From a virus, in IMG/VR virus record IMGVR_UViG_3300049740_003016, positions 97,236-161,235 of that record: DNA of 64,000 bases. One strand, written 5' to 3'. Below the pieces are notes generated by a model. It worked only from the letters and a program-made list of their open reading frames with translations, was not told the DNA's origin and searched no databases. The position numbers and the translations under genes were made by a program. Numbering within the stretch: position 1 is the stretch's first letter; each line of letters starts with the position of its first letter. This document shows, piece after piece, positions 45,222 to 53,943 of this stretch.

Positions 45222-45246
45222 CATTGTTTTTATATTTTAGTATGAT
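45218..45246 (+). promoter_or_regulatory. sigma70-like promoter of polymerase-like gene
   Basis: TTGACA (45218-45223), exactly 17 bases, TATGAT (45241-45246). ATG 45253 is six bases beyond the -10, at the predicted transcription start, so the mRNA would be leaderless. Confidence 0.65.
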
Positions 45247-45252
45247 GGAAAC

Positions 45253-46551
45253 ATGACAATTTATGTCGAGACATTAAATGATTTCCAAGATTTTCAAACT
45301 GGCATAGCAAACGGAACTTGCTTTTTTCATTTTATTTATGATGAAAGTGTGCATCCGATCAAGGTTCAACCATGTGTTTTATTTGTATATCACTTTGAAA
45401 CTGACAAAACATTTGTATTTTCATTTAATCATCCAGATGTAGTTTGTATAAACTATAACATACTAAAAAATTTAGTAAATGTAAATGCAACAAAATTAAT
45501 TTATGATAAAAAGAATGTGTCACATTTTTGTAATATGAATAATTTTATCGATATTAAATTTGATAGGTATACAAAAACACTTAATGAAATTTCATGTAAA
45601 CTCCCTGCGTATAAAGATATCAGGTCCTGTCCAATTATGATACTTAAAAAAAGTTTCGACGATACCTTGAAACTTTTTAAAAATGAAATTTCCAATATAG
45701 ATGTAGATGCTTATACATTTGAAAACGAATTCTCAAGACAACTATCTAATATAGAAAAAAATGGAATTTATGTGAATAGATCAATGTTCAATATAGGAGA
45801 TGTATCATTGTTAGATGATGATGATCTAATTTATAGTCAATATAATATCTTAACCCCAGCGAATAGACCAAGTAATCGTTTTTCAAAAATAAACTTTGCG
45901 GCTTTAAATAAAAAGAAAAATGAACGAGATTCCATTTGTAGTCGGTATGAAGATGGTGCTATTGTAATGGTGGATTACGAGAGTTATCATTTAAGATTAT
46001 TTGCAGACTATGTGAGATTTGAATTACCAAAATCTTCTTTGCATGAATACCTTGGAAAATTATATCACGATAAAGAAACACTAACCGAGGAAGAGTACGA
46101 GTTGTCCAAGAAAATTACTTTTAACATAATGTATGGTGGTGTCTCTGATGATATACGTAATAATATTCCGTTCATGGCAAAAATAGCAGATTATGCGGAG
46201 AATATGTATAAAAAATATTTAGAAGATGGTTTTGTTAATACGTGGTATTTTAATCGTAAGATGAGATACGAAACCTACGGTAAATTAAATCCCTATAAAT
46301 TATTTAATTATCTTTTACAAAATGCCGAAACTGAACGAAATTGTTTAATGATGAAAAATATTCACTCGGTTATTGAGAATACGGATGTTAAATTAATACT
46401 CTATCATTACGATGCATTTATATTTGACATGAAGTCAACCGACTTTATTTTGACCAAGAAAATTAAAAGTAAACTACACGAAGATGGTAAATTTCCTGTA
46501 AAGTTTTATGCGGGAATAAACTATGGCAATATGAAATTAGTTAATGTTTGA
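45253..46551 (+). CDS. compact, divergent family A DNA polymerase-like protein
   Basis: The C-terminal 230 residues have the Pol I palm/fingers motifs. Before motif A, QYNILTPANRPSNRFSKIN parallels the TGRLSS region. Motif A is VDYESYHLRL (D241), with His246 where Pol I has Glu. Motif B is KKITFNIMYGG (K286, F290, Y294), lacking the upstream Arg. Motif C is YHYDAF (D387), where Pol I has HDE. Both catalytic Asp are kept. The N-terminal 150 residues may be a remnant exonuclease-like fold but show no acidic motif. At 432 residues it is shorter than known Pol I or phage T7 polymerases, so thumb and exonuclease parts are reduced. T4 itself uses a family B polymerase; none is in this window. An active enzyme is possible but not assured. 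Confidence 0.65.
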   Translation: MTIYVETLNDFQDFQTGIANGTCFFHFIYDESVHPIKVQPCVLFVYHFETDKTFVFSFNHPDVVCINYNILKNLVNVNATKLIYDKKNVSHFCNMNNFIDIKFDRYTKTLNEISCKLPAYKDIRSCPIMILKKSFDDTLKLFKNEISNIDVDAYTFENEFSRQLSNIEKNGIYVNRSMFNIGDVSLLDDDDLIYSQYNILTPANRPSNRFSKINFAALNKKKNERDSICSRYEDGAIVMVDYESYHLRLFADYVRFELPKSSLHEYLGKLYHDKETLTEEEYELSKKITFNIMYGGVSDDIRNNIPFMAKIADYAENMYKKYLEDGFVNTWYFNRKMRYETYGKLNPYKLFNYLLQNAETERNCLMMKNIHSVIENTDVKLILYHYDAFIFDMKSTDFILTKKIKSKLHEDGKFPVKFYAGINYGNMKLVNV

Positions 46552-46561
46552 GAAAAGAATT

Positions 46562-46571
46562 GATATTTATA
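46562..46571 (+). promoter_or_regulatory. late-promoter-like motif
   Basis: GATATTTATA about 35 bases before ATG 46607. Confidence 0.35.
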
Positions 46572-46606
46572 TGTATATTTTAATTTTTAAATGGTTATAT
46601 AAGTAC

Positions 46607-47005
46607 ATGAAAACTCAATTGTTATGCACCTTCTCTCAGATAAATGATTATCGTATGGTGATTAACAAAATAACAAACTTTTACAAAATAGTATTTGGAA
46701 AAGTTTATGTATTGCAAAACAAAGATGATGTAGATGAATTAATGTTGACATATAACATCGACGCAGATGTTTGCACTCAATCTAGTTTTTTTCCAGACAC
46801 AATAAGTGTGCATAGGAAAAAAGATTCAAATACACTTTACACCATTAACTCACTTAATGGGTTGATTAAAAAACTTAATAATGGTGTTTTGGACACTGCT
46901 TATTCAATAAATTGGAATGACTATAAAAATACAATATTATTGACAGACTCTGACAAGGGTGTAAGATTAGTGCCAACAAAACTTTACGAAATCATAAAAA
47001 TTTAA
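46607..47005 (+). CDS. small conserved-type protein, 132 aa
   Basis: I prefer ATG 46607 (KTQLLCTFSQIND) to the overlapping ATG 46544, because the first 21 residues of the longer frame are an atypical hydrophobic tail and small phage proteins with a similar MKTxLLCTF start exist. The fold looks alpha/beta: KIVFGKVYVLQNKDD, then a SLNGLIKKLNNG helix. Function is unknown. Confidence 0.5.
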   Translation: MKTQLLCTFSQINDYRMVINKITNFYKIVFGKVYVLQNKDDVDELMLTYNIDADVCTQSSFFPDTISVHRKKDSNTLYTINSLNGLIKKLNNGVLDTAYSINWNDYKNTILLTDSDKGVRLVPTKLYEIIKI

Positions 47006-47049
47006 TTTATTATTTGACTCACTCACAAAAAAAATATAAGGTAATGGTT

Positions 47050-49152
47050 ATGGAAAATAAAAAACGACAAAAAGAAAACAAAGAAGACACTCAAAAGCAT
47101 CTCGCATCGTTAATTACGGCTGATAACAATGATGCGGTAAGCACATATGAGTCTTTAAATTGGACAGGTACATTTTGGGATTATGTAGAAATGTTGGAAC
47201 AAAATCCAAGTATTGCAAAAAATTCGTATCAAAGACTTTACGACATGGTTATGTCACATGGTGTAGAAGAATTTACTTATTGTAAACGTAAACACATTAA
47301 GTATAAGTTTTTCGAGGGTCTTGGGGACATTTCTATTTATGGTCTTGAAGAAAATTTGATGGAATTTATGGATATTCTTAAAAGTGCAAGTAGACACTAT
47401 GGACCAGAACGACGTGTTATTTTATTACACGGTCCGGTAGGAAGTAGTAAGTCAACTATTGTAACTGCACTTAAAAAGGGTCTTGAGCAATACACACAAA
47501 CTGAAGAAGGTGCTTTATATTCATTCAGTTGGAAGGTTTCTGATAAAGATGGAAACGAAGTCATTGTTCCATGCCCAATGAATGAAGAACCTTTGAAACT
47601 TTTACCAGACGATGTGCGTAATGAAATTATTTCTAGATTAAATGCACAACGTAGTGATGATGACTATAAACTTAAATTAGATGGTGCATTGAATCCGGTT
47701 AATGAGTTTTACTATAATCAATTAATGGAGATGCACGGAGGAGATTACAGAAAGGTACTCGATCATATTGTCGTACGTCGTGTTACTCTTTCAGAAAAGA
47801 ATCGTGTCGGAATCGGTACTTTCCAGCCGAAAGACGAAAAGTCACAAGACGCAACCGAGTTAACAGGTGATATTAATTATCGCAAGTTGGCAGAATACGG
47901 AAGTGAAAGTGATCCACGTGCATTTGATTTTGATGGTGAATTTTTAGTATCAAATCGTGGACTCATTGAGTTCCAAGAAATTCTTAAACTTCAAACTGAG
48001 TTTTTATATGACTTGTTGGGTGCTACTCAAGAACACCGTGTTAAACCACGTCGTTTTAATCAAGTACCTATTGATGAAGTTATTCTTGGACACACCAATA
48101 ATGCTGAGTTTGAAAAGTTAACAAACAATAAATTTATGGAAGCACTTCGTGATAGAACTATCAAGATTGACATTCCTTATCTTCTTAAAATTGACGAAGA
48201 AAAGAAAATCTATGATCACTTCTACAACACGGATACTGTAAATAAACACATTGCACCTCATACAACTTATTTGGCTGCATTGTTTGCAGTTGTAAGTCGT
48301 TTGGAAGAAAGTTCAAAGCAAGACATGAGCATCATTCAAAAAGCAAAACTTTACAATGGTCAAAGTGTACATGGATTCACAGATGAACACGTTAAAGAAA
48401 TGCAAGAAGAATCTCCAAAAGAAGGATTGTATGGTGGAGTATCTGCTCGTTTCGTTCAGAACCAGTTTTCTAATGCAATCGTTAATCCAAGAATGGGTGC
48501 TAAGAGTTTGAATCCTTTCATGTTGTTTGCACAAATCCGTGAAGGACTTAAAAGTTATAGTGGATTTTCATCGGAAGATGATAAGAAGAACATGATGGAA
48601 CGGCTTGAATCTGTTGAAAAGGAATACGATAGAATTGTGAAACGAGAAGTACAACAAGCACTTAGTAGCAGTGAAGAAGCAATAAAAGCACTTTGTACAA
48701 ATTACATTGATAATATCGTTGCATACATTCAAGACGAAAAAGTTACCAATCCAGTTACAGGCAAAGAAGAAGTTGCAAATGAACAACTTATGCGTAGTAT
48801 CGAAGAAAAGATTGGTATTTCCAATGGTATGAAGGATGACTTCCGTAGAGAAATTATGAACTATATGGGTGGACTTGCCGCCAAGGGTAAAGAATTCAAG
48901 TATGATTCAAACGAGCAACTTTACAAAGCACTTGAAAAGAAGTTATTTGAAGATACTAAAGATAGCATCAAGTTATCTGCTCTTGCACAAGATACTGCAA
49001 CCGTAGTTGATAAAGAACTTCTTGAAAAGATTGACGCACTTAAGCAACGTCTTATTACATCCTTCGGATATGATGCAGATAGTGCTTCTGATGTTCTTAC
49101 ATATGTAGGTAGTATTTTTGCAAGAGGTGATGCAGACGAAGACGAAGATTAA
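47050..49152 (+). CDS. prkA: PrkA-family serine protein kinase/AAA protein (YeaG-like)
   Basis: A full-length (about 700 residues) PrkA homologue, the bacterial stress kinase called YeaG in E. coli. An N-terminal WTGTFWDYVEMLEQNP segment, Walker A HGPVGSSKST (residues 127-136, K134) and the strongly conserved NRGLIEFQEILK with LLGATQEHRV (about 302-330) are family hallmarks. The PrkA C-terminal kinase-like domain follows. In bacteria it is made under starvation and usually encoded beside YeaH and SpoVR, exactly as here. I chose ATG 47050 because AAGG at 47038-47041 is eight bases upstream; ATG 47044 and TTG 47014 are alternatives. TTGACT at 47014 could be a promoter -35. A phage copy is unusual to my knowledge. 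Confidence 0.9.
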   Translation: MENKKRQKENKEDTQKHLASLITADNNDAVSTYESLNWTGTFWDYVEMLEQNPSIAKNSYQRLYDMVMSHGVEEFTYCKRKHIKYKFFEGLGDISIYGLEENLMEFMDILKSASRHYGPERRVILLHGPVGSSKSTIVTALKKGLEQYTQTEEGALYSFSWKVSDKDGNEVIVPCPMNEEPLKLLPDDVRNEIISRLNAQRSDDDYKLKLDGALNPVNEFYYNQLMEMHGGDYRKVLDHIVVRRVTLSEKNRVGIGTFQPKDEKSQDATELTGDINYRKLAEYGSESDPRAFDFDGEFLVSNRGLIEFQEILKLQTEFLYDLLGATQEHRVKPRRFNQVPIDEVILGHTNNAEFEKLTNNKFMEALRDRTIKIDIPYLLKIDEEKKIYDHFYNTDTVNKHIAPHTTYLAALFAVVSRLEESSKQDMSIIQKAKLYNGQSVHGFTDEHVKEMQEESPKEGLYGGVSARFVQNQFSNAIVNPRMGAKSLNPFMLFAQIREGLKSYSGFSSEDDKKNMMERLESVEKEYDRIVKREVQQALSSSEEAIKALCTNYIDNIVAYIQDEKVTNPVTGKEEVANEQLMRSIEEKIGISNGMKDDFRREIMNYMGGLAAKGKEFKYDSNEQLYKALEKKLFEDTKDSIKLSALAQDTATVVDKELLEKIDALKQRLITSFGYDADSASDVLTYVGSIFARGDADEDED

Positions 49153-49172
49153 TAGTCAACTGATACATTATT

Positions 49173-50327
49173 ATGCCATCTCGTAGAATTAGAGAAGACC
49201 ACGGTGAATACAGAGATATCGTCAAGGGTAATGTTGACGAAAAACTCAAAAAGCACATAAAGGGTGGTCAAAGAATATCACGAAGAGGAAAAGACTTCGT
49301 TGTTGTTCGTGTTCCCCATGTAGAACTTCCAAGTTTTCGTTACGGACAACCTTCCGATGGAAGTGGAATTGGAAACGGAGAAGCAGATGTTGGTGATGAA
49401 GTAGGAGAAGGACCACCCCAAGGTCAGGGGCAAGGTGGTCAACCAGGTGACGGTGGTGAAGGAGAAGGTGAAGGTCACGAAATTGATGTTGGAATTAGCA
49501 TGGATGCTTATTTTGATATGATTGGTGAAGAACTCCGTCTCCCGAATCTTCTTCCAAAAGAAAATGGGGAAATGGTAAAAGAAAAAATCAAATGGAATCG
49601 AATTGCCAAGGTGGGTAACAACAGTCTACTGCATAAAAGAAAAACTCTTAAAAATGCATTCAAACGATTGATTTCAACAGGTGACTACGATGAAAAAGAT
49701 TTATCTAATTTCTATCCCATTAAAGATGACAAAGAATACAGAAGTTGGAGTTCAGTTGAAGTACCTGACACAAACGCAGCCATATTTTTTGTATCTGATA
49801 TTTCTGCAAGTATGGACGAAGAAAAACGAGCACTAATTCGTGAGTTGTGTTGGTATCTTGATAATTGGGTACAAAGATTTTATCAAGAAACACAAGTAAA
49901 ATATATCGTTCACGATCACCATGCACAAGAAGTTGACCAAGAAAAATTCTACAAATATAAAAGTGGTGGTGGGACACAAATCAGTAGTGCGTTTCATTTG
50001 GTGAATGATATTGTAGAAAAAGCATTTCCTTTAAATGAATGGAACATCTATGTATTTTATTTGAGTGACGGAGAAAACTTTGGTTCTGATAACGATTTGT
50101 GCGTTGATTATTTAAAAACAATGCAAAAGTATGCGAACCTAATTGGTATTACTGAAGTCAAGGCAGTTAGAAGTTGGGCTACATTTTTACCACACATTCA
50201 ATCTAAATTATCAAGTGGTGAACTTGATCCTAAAACGATTGTAACTGCATCAATGGATTCTCCGTCTGATGTATTCAAAACTCTACAAAAATTATTAACA
50301 CCTGCCGATGAAGAAGTACCTTTTTAA
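49173..50327 (+). CDS. yeaH: YeaH/YhbH family protein (DUF444, vWA-type)
   Basis: The N-terminus RRIREDHGEYRDIVKGNVDE and ISRRGKDFVVVRVPHVELP are typical of YeaH. A Gly/Glu-rich linker follows (residues about 75-110), then the vWA-like domain with DISASM (D209, S211, S213), GGGTQISSA and LSDGENFG, a metal-site arrangement. In E. coli YeaH is cotranscribed with the YeaG kinase and is linked to stationary-phase physiology. Length is 384 residues, as in bacterial homologues (about 430), so the domain set is complete. It starts 20 bases after the prkA stop. Confidence 0.9.
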   Translation: MPSRRIREDHGEYRDIVKGNVDEKLKKHIKGGQRISRRGKDFVVVRVPHVELPSFRYGQPSDGSGIGNGEADVGDEVGEGPPQGQGQGGQPGDGGEGEGEGHEIDVGISMDAYFDMIGEELRLPNLLPKENGEMVKEKIKWNRIAKVGNNSLLHKRKTLKNAFKRLISTGDYDEKDLSNFYPIKDDKEYRSWSSVEVPDTNAAIFFVSDISASMDEEKRALIRELCWYLDNWVQRFYQETQVKYIVHDHHAQEVDQEKFYKYKSGGGTQISSAFHLVNDIVEKAFPLNEWNIYVFYLSDGENFGSDNDLCVDYLKTMQKYANLIGITEVKAVRSWATFLPHIQSKLSSGELDPKTIVTASMDSPSDVFKTLQKLLTPADEEVPF

Positions 50328-50330
50328 GTT

Positions 50331-51896
50331 ATGGGAATTGCATGGGAAGTAGATAGTTTAAACGAAGGAGTATGTCCAGAATTGGCTGCTCTTATACCTG
50401 AGTGTTTACAGGCTTGTTATGATAATGGACTTGATCCATACCCTTTGGTTATTGAAGAATTTGATGCTGACGAAATAGTTGAGATTGCGGCCTATGGTGG
50501 TTTTCCTGTTCGTTATCCTCATTTTAATTTCGGACAACAATTTGAACAACTTCATCATCAGTATCACTCTGGTATGGGTAAGATTTATGAGATGGTTGTA
50601 AATACTGATCCGACTTATATGTATCTACAACGAAACAATCCTATTGTTGACAATTTAACTGTTGTTGCCCACGCAACTGCACATAGTGATTTCTTTAAGA
50701 ACAACATTATGTTCAAGCATACGAATCGTAATATGATGAATGTCATGGCAAATCATAGTGATAAAATTCGGATGTACATGGACCGTTTTGGTAGAAAGAA
50801 AGTAAAAGACTTTTTGAATGCGGCCTTGGCAATTGATGATTTAATTGATCCGTCTTTATGCTACCGTGAAAGTAGTTTAAAGAAAGCAACGAAGTTTAAT
50901 TTTGAAGACCGACAGCCACGTGAACACGTATCTCGTCTCGAAACGAAAGAATATATGCAGAAGTATGTCAATCCATCTCATTATATTGAGAGACAAAGAA
51001 AAGAACGTGAGGAACGACAAAAGTTGGCAGAAAATAAATTTCCATTGAAACCTGAACGAGATATTATGTTGATGATAATTAACCATTGTCGTTTAGAACC
51101 TTGGCAACAAAATATTCTCAGCATGATTCGTGATGAGTCTATTTATTATCGTCCACAGGGAATGACAAAAGTTCTCAACGAAGGATGGGCAAGTTATTGG
51201 GATTCGTATATAATGGCAACTTGCAACTTTGCTGGTGATGACGGAATATTTGATTACGCAAAACATCACGCAGGAGTTCTTGGTGGAAAATACAACATGA
51301 ACAATCCATATAAACTTGGAAATACTTTATTGCGTGATATTGAAGACCGTTGGAACAAAGGTAAGTTTGGTAAGGAATATGAAAATTGCGACAATGGGGA
51401 TGAAAAAAGATATTGGAATAAGCATCTCAATCTTGGTCGTGAAAAAATATATGAAGTTCGTGAGATGTATAATGATGTTACTTTCTTAAACGAATTTTTT
51501 ACAAAAGAGTTTTGTGAAAAACATGAATACTTTGAGTATGCTTTAGATAAGTCAACAAACAAGTATGTTGTAGTAAGCAAAGACTACAAAAAAATAAAAG
51601 AGAAACTTGTTAATCGTCATGTTAATATGGGAAGACCTGTAATTTATATGGAGAATATGAAATATCAAAATACAGAAATCCTACTAAGACATGATTTTGA
51701 AGGTCGTCCACTTGATTTAAAATACGCAACCGGTACTATGGCATATCTGCATGAAATTATCAAGAAACCAATCAACCTTTTAACTTATGATGTTGAAACT
51801 GAGGGTTATGGTGAGAATAAAGAGACAATAGAAGTTGAAGTTCGTTATCGTTACAATAACGGTGAACTCAAACGATACGAAGGAAGCAAGATATAA
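50331..51896 (+). CDS. spoVR: SpoVR family protein (YcgB-like)
   Basis: A full-length (521 residues) SpoVR homologue. Conserved blocks are EIAAYGGFPVRYPHFNFGQQ, HHQYHSGMGKIYEMVVNTDP, AHATAHSDFFKNNIMF, and later PWQQNILSMIRDESIYYRPQ with VLNEGWASYWDSYI. Several His and Glu in these blocks suggest a metal site. Bacterial SpoVR/YcgB is RpoS- or sporulation-controlled, and its biochemical role is not established. It starts three bases after the yeaH stop, so the three genes form one transcript. Confidence 0.92.
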   Translation: MGIAWEVDSLNEGVCPELAALIPECLQACYDNGLDPYPLVIEEFDADEIVEIAAYGGFPVRYPHFNFGQQFEQLHHQYHSGMGKIYEMVVNTDPTYMYLQRNNPIVDNLTVVAHATAHSDFFKNNIMFKHTNRNMMNVMANHSDKIRMYMDRFGRKKVKDFLNAALAIDDLIDPSLCYRESSLKKATKFNFEDRQPREHVSRLETKEYMQKYVNPSHYIERQRKEREERQKLAENKFPLKPERDIMLMIINHCRLEPWQQNILSMIRDESIYYRPQGMTKVLNEGWASYWDSYIMATCNFAGDDGIFDYAKHHAGVLGGKYNMNNPYKLGNTLLRDIEDRWNKGKFGKEYENCDNGDEKRYWNKHLNLGREKIYEVREMYNDVTFLNEFFTKEFCEKHEYFEYALDKSTNKYVVVSKDYKKIKEKLVNRHVNMGRPVIYMENMKYQNTEILLRHDFEGRPLDLKYATGTMAYLHEIIKKPINLLTYDVETEGYGENKETIEVEVRYRYNNGELKRYEGSKI

Positions 51897-51899
51897 TAA

Positions 51900-52658
51900 G
51901 TGAAACCTTTGGGTGACCAAGTTCATAATTGTGATAATTTATCACTTTTAAAAAAACTTGATACAAACTGTATTGATTTAATTTATTGTGACATTTTATA
52001 CGGAACAGGTAAAAAATTTAAAGATTATCAAGATTTAGAACCTGACCGACAGATCATTGATACTCATTATATTCCTCGTTTACACGAAATGAAACGAGTA
52101 TTAAAAACATCAGGAACAATTTATTTGCAAATGGATTTAAGAATTGTTCATTGGATACGTATTTTGATGGATAGTGTGTTTGGATATGATAATTTTAGAA
52201 ATCAAATTGTTGTTAAATTTAATATCGGTGGTCGTGGAAAAAAAGAGTTTGCAAAAAAGCATGATTATATCATAGTTTACACGAAGTCAGACGAGTTTGT
52301 TTTTAATGATATGGATATTCGTATTCCATATAAATCCGTAATCAGTAAAAAACAAGATAGACCAAACATCACAGACGAAAAATTAAAAATTGGAACGATA
52401 CCTACAAATGTTTGGGACGATATTCCTTCCGGCCTGAAGGTAAAAAAGGCAACTGATTATTATAGTGAAAAGCATCCTAAAATTTTAGAAAGAATAATCA
52501 AAGCAAGCAGTAACGAGGGTAATGTTGTTGCAGACTTTTATTGTGGAAGTGGAACTACATTGGATGTTGCTAAAAGTTTGAACCGTAAATTTATTGGATG
52601 TGACATCAACCCAAATGCAGTCAAAATTTCTAAAGAAAGATTGAGCAAAAAAAGTTAA
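51900..52658 (+). CDS. DNA methyltransferase (N4/N6, beta-class order)
   Basis: Catalytic motif IV lies near the N-terminus as DILYGTG (D31) and SAM motif I near the C-terminus as DFYCGSGTT (from D212), followed by FIGCDINPNAV. This is the circular order of beta-class amino-methyltransferases. The usual DPPY reads DILY, which may alter base or activity. The target-recognition region lies between (about 100-190). No restriction partner gene is adjacent, so it looks like an orphan enzyme protecting phage DNA or altering host regulation. GTG 51900 starts three bases after the spoVR stop, placing it in the PrkA unit. Confidence 0.75.
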   Translation: MKPLGDQVHNCDNLSLLKKLDTNCIDLIYCDILYGTGKKFKDYQDLEPDRQIIDTHYIPRLHEMKRVLKTSGTIYLQMDLRIVHWIRILMDSVFGYDNFRNQIVVKFNIGGRGKKEFAKKHDYIIVYTKSDEFVFNDMDIRIPYKSVISKKQDRPNITDEKLKIGTIPTNVWDDIPSGLKVKKATDYYSEKHPKILERIIKASSNEGNVVADFYCGSGTTLDVAKSLNRKFIGCDINPNAVKISKERLSKKS

Positions 52659-52668
52659 TTTTTTTACC

Positions 52669-52697
52669 TTGAAATGTGTTTAAAATTCAAGTAAAAT
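52669..52697 (+). promoter_or_regulatory. sigma70-like promoter overlapping late-type motif
   Basis: TTGAAA (52669-52674), 17 bases, TAAAAT (52692-52697); TATATTTATA (52697-52706) follows directly. ATG 52743 lies downstream. Confidence 0.4.
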
Positions 52698-52742
52698 ATA
52701 TTTATATATAGTAAATAAAACTGACTAAATAATAATTGAAAA

Positions 52743-52973
52743 ATGGATAATGAAGATAAAAAATACAATGCCTACGGCATTCGATTAGAAGTGTTAAAAA
52801 ACGCAAAAGAAATGGTATGGGAAGCATGGCACATGGAAAAAGAAGAGTTGGAAAGTCGTGCCAGTTTTGAAAATACTCCCTTAGAAATACCACCAATTCC
52901 AACTACACACGAAGTATTAGAAATTGCTTCGGACTTTTACAATTTCGTTGAAAATGGCGGAAAATCTTCTTAA
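52743..52973 (+). CDS. hypothetical protein, 76 aa
   Basis: A small acidic helical protein (RLEVLKNAKEMVWEAWHMEK) ending with EIASDFYNFVENGG. No family was recognised. It stands alone, directly before the gp32 promoter. Confidence 0.55.
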   Translation: MDNEDKKYNAYGIRLEVLKNAKEMVWEAWHMEKEELESRASFENTPLEIPPIPTTHEVLEIASDFYNFVENGGKSS

Positions 52974-52988
52974 TTAATATCATTCTGA

Positions 52989-53017
52989 TTGACGAAATTC
53001 AAATCGAGTTGTATTAT
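52989..53017 (+). promoter_or_regulatory. sigma70-like promoter of gp32 gene
   Basis: TTGACG (52989-52994), 17 bases, TATTAT (53012-53017). It gives an approximately 35-base leader with AAGGA before ATG 53060. Confidence 0.65.
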
Positions 53018-53059
53018 ATTAAGAATAATAATAACAAATACAAAATTAAGGAATAAAAA

Positions 53060-53890
53060 ATGGCAATTGACCTAGATAAAATCAAAGCAAAACTTACGAA
53101 CCTCTCTCAGAGTAACAATCGTAAGAACTATCAATGGAAACCCCAACCTGGAAAGCAACAGGTTCGTATCGTGCCTTACAAGCATCAACCAGATAATCCG
53201 TTTATTGAGTTGTTTTTTCATTACGGAATCAACAATCGGACTTATCTTTCTCCCAAGTCATTTGGTCGTCCAGACCCTATTGTTGAGTTTGCTGAAAAGT
53301 TAACTCGTAGTGGAGATAAAGATGATTATCGCATGGGACGTTCTCTTATGCCAAAAATGAGAACTTTTGTTCCTGTCATCGTTCGTGGTGAAGAAGCAGA
53401 AGGTGTTAGGTTTTGGGGATTTGGTAAAGAAGTTTACCAAGAACTATTAGGAGTCATTGCAGACCCCGATTACGGAGACATTACCGATGCAACTAATGGA
53501 AGAGATATTACAATAGAATTTCTTTCAGCAGAAGAAGCAGGAAGGTCATTTCCAAAGACTAATATTCGTGTTAAACCAAACACATCACCTATATCTGAAA
53601 ATAAAAATATAGTTGATGGTGTTGCCAACAATCAAGCAGAAATCACAGAGATTTATCAAGAATTAAGTTACGATGAATTGAAAGATGCTCTTGAAAAATG
53701 GGTAAGTGGAGAAACTGAAGAAGATGCTCCACCTGCCGAGTCAGTCACAGACAACGCAGTTGTCGTTGAAGAAACACAAAAAGAAGTAAAGCAACCAACT
53801 GTTGCTAGTGCAACTTCTGAACAAAGCAAACCAAACGCAACTTCTACGGAAGATGTAGAGGCTGCTTTTGAAGAGTTGTTCAAGTCTTAA
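53060..53890 (+). CDS. 32: single-stranded DNA-binding protein (gp32-like)
   Basis: Coats single-stranded DNA at forks and recombination sites and loads UvsX and helicase. The N-terminus (DLDKIKAKLTNLSQSNN) and KNYQWKPQPGKQQVRIVPYK with NPFIELFFHYGIN match the gp32 basic segment and OB fold, and GVRFWGFGKEVYQELLG follows. The C-terminus is acidic and ends VEAAFEELFKS, the protein-interaction tail. T4 gp32 has a zinc site with Cys and His; this protein has no Cys at all, so the zinc ribbon is lost (YLSPKSFGRPDP stands in its place). It leads the replication cluster and is followed by a large hairpin. Confidence 0.88.
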   Translation: MAIDLDKIKAKLTNLSQSNNRKNYQWKPQPGKQQVRIVPYKHQPDNPFIELFFHYGINNRTYLSPKSFGRPDPIVEFAEKLTRSGDKDDYRMGRSLMPKMRTFVPVIVRGEEAEGVRFWGFGKEVYQELLGVIADPDYGDITDATNGRDITIEFLSAEEAGRSFPKTNIRVKPNTSPISENKNIVDGVANNQAEITEIYQELSYDELKDALEKWVSGETEEDAPPAESVTDNAVVVEETQKEVKQPTVASATSEQSKPNATSTEDVEAAFEELFKS

Positions 53891-53896
53891 AACTAA

Positions 53897-53926
53897 GAGG
53901 GTGGTTGGAAAAATCCAACCACCCTC
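53897..53926 (+). other. 13-bp hairpin between gp32 and uvsX
   Basis: GAGGGTGGTTGGA/TCCAACCACCCTC with loop AAAA. No T run follows, so it is not a classical terminator; mRNA stabilisation or partial attenuation that favours gp32 over UvsX is likely. Confidence 0.75.
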
Positions 53927-53943
53927 ATATCAATTTAAAATTT

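Noticed and set aside
47014-47049. TTG 47014 as the PrkA start
   Set aside because: It coincides with a possible -35 element, and ATG 47050 has AAGG at optimal spacing.
53905-53943. Upstream TTG start for UvsX
   Set aside because: It would begin inside the 13-bp hairpin and add 13 residues unlike UvsX; ATG 53944 fits the family length.
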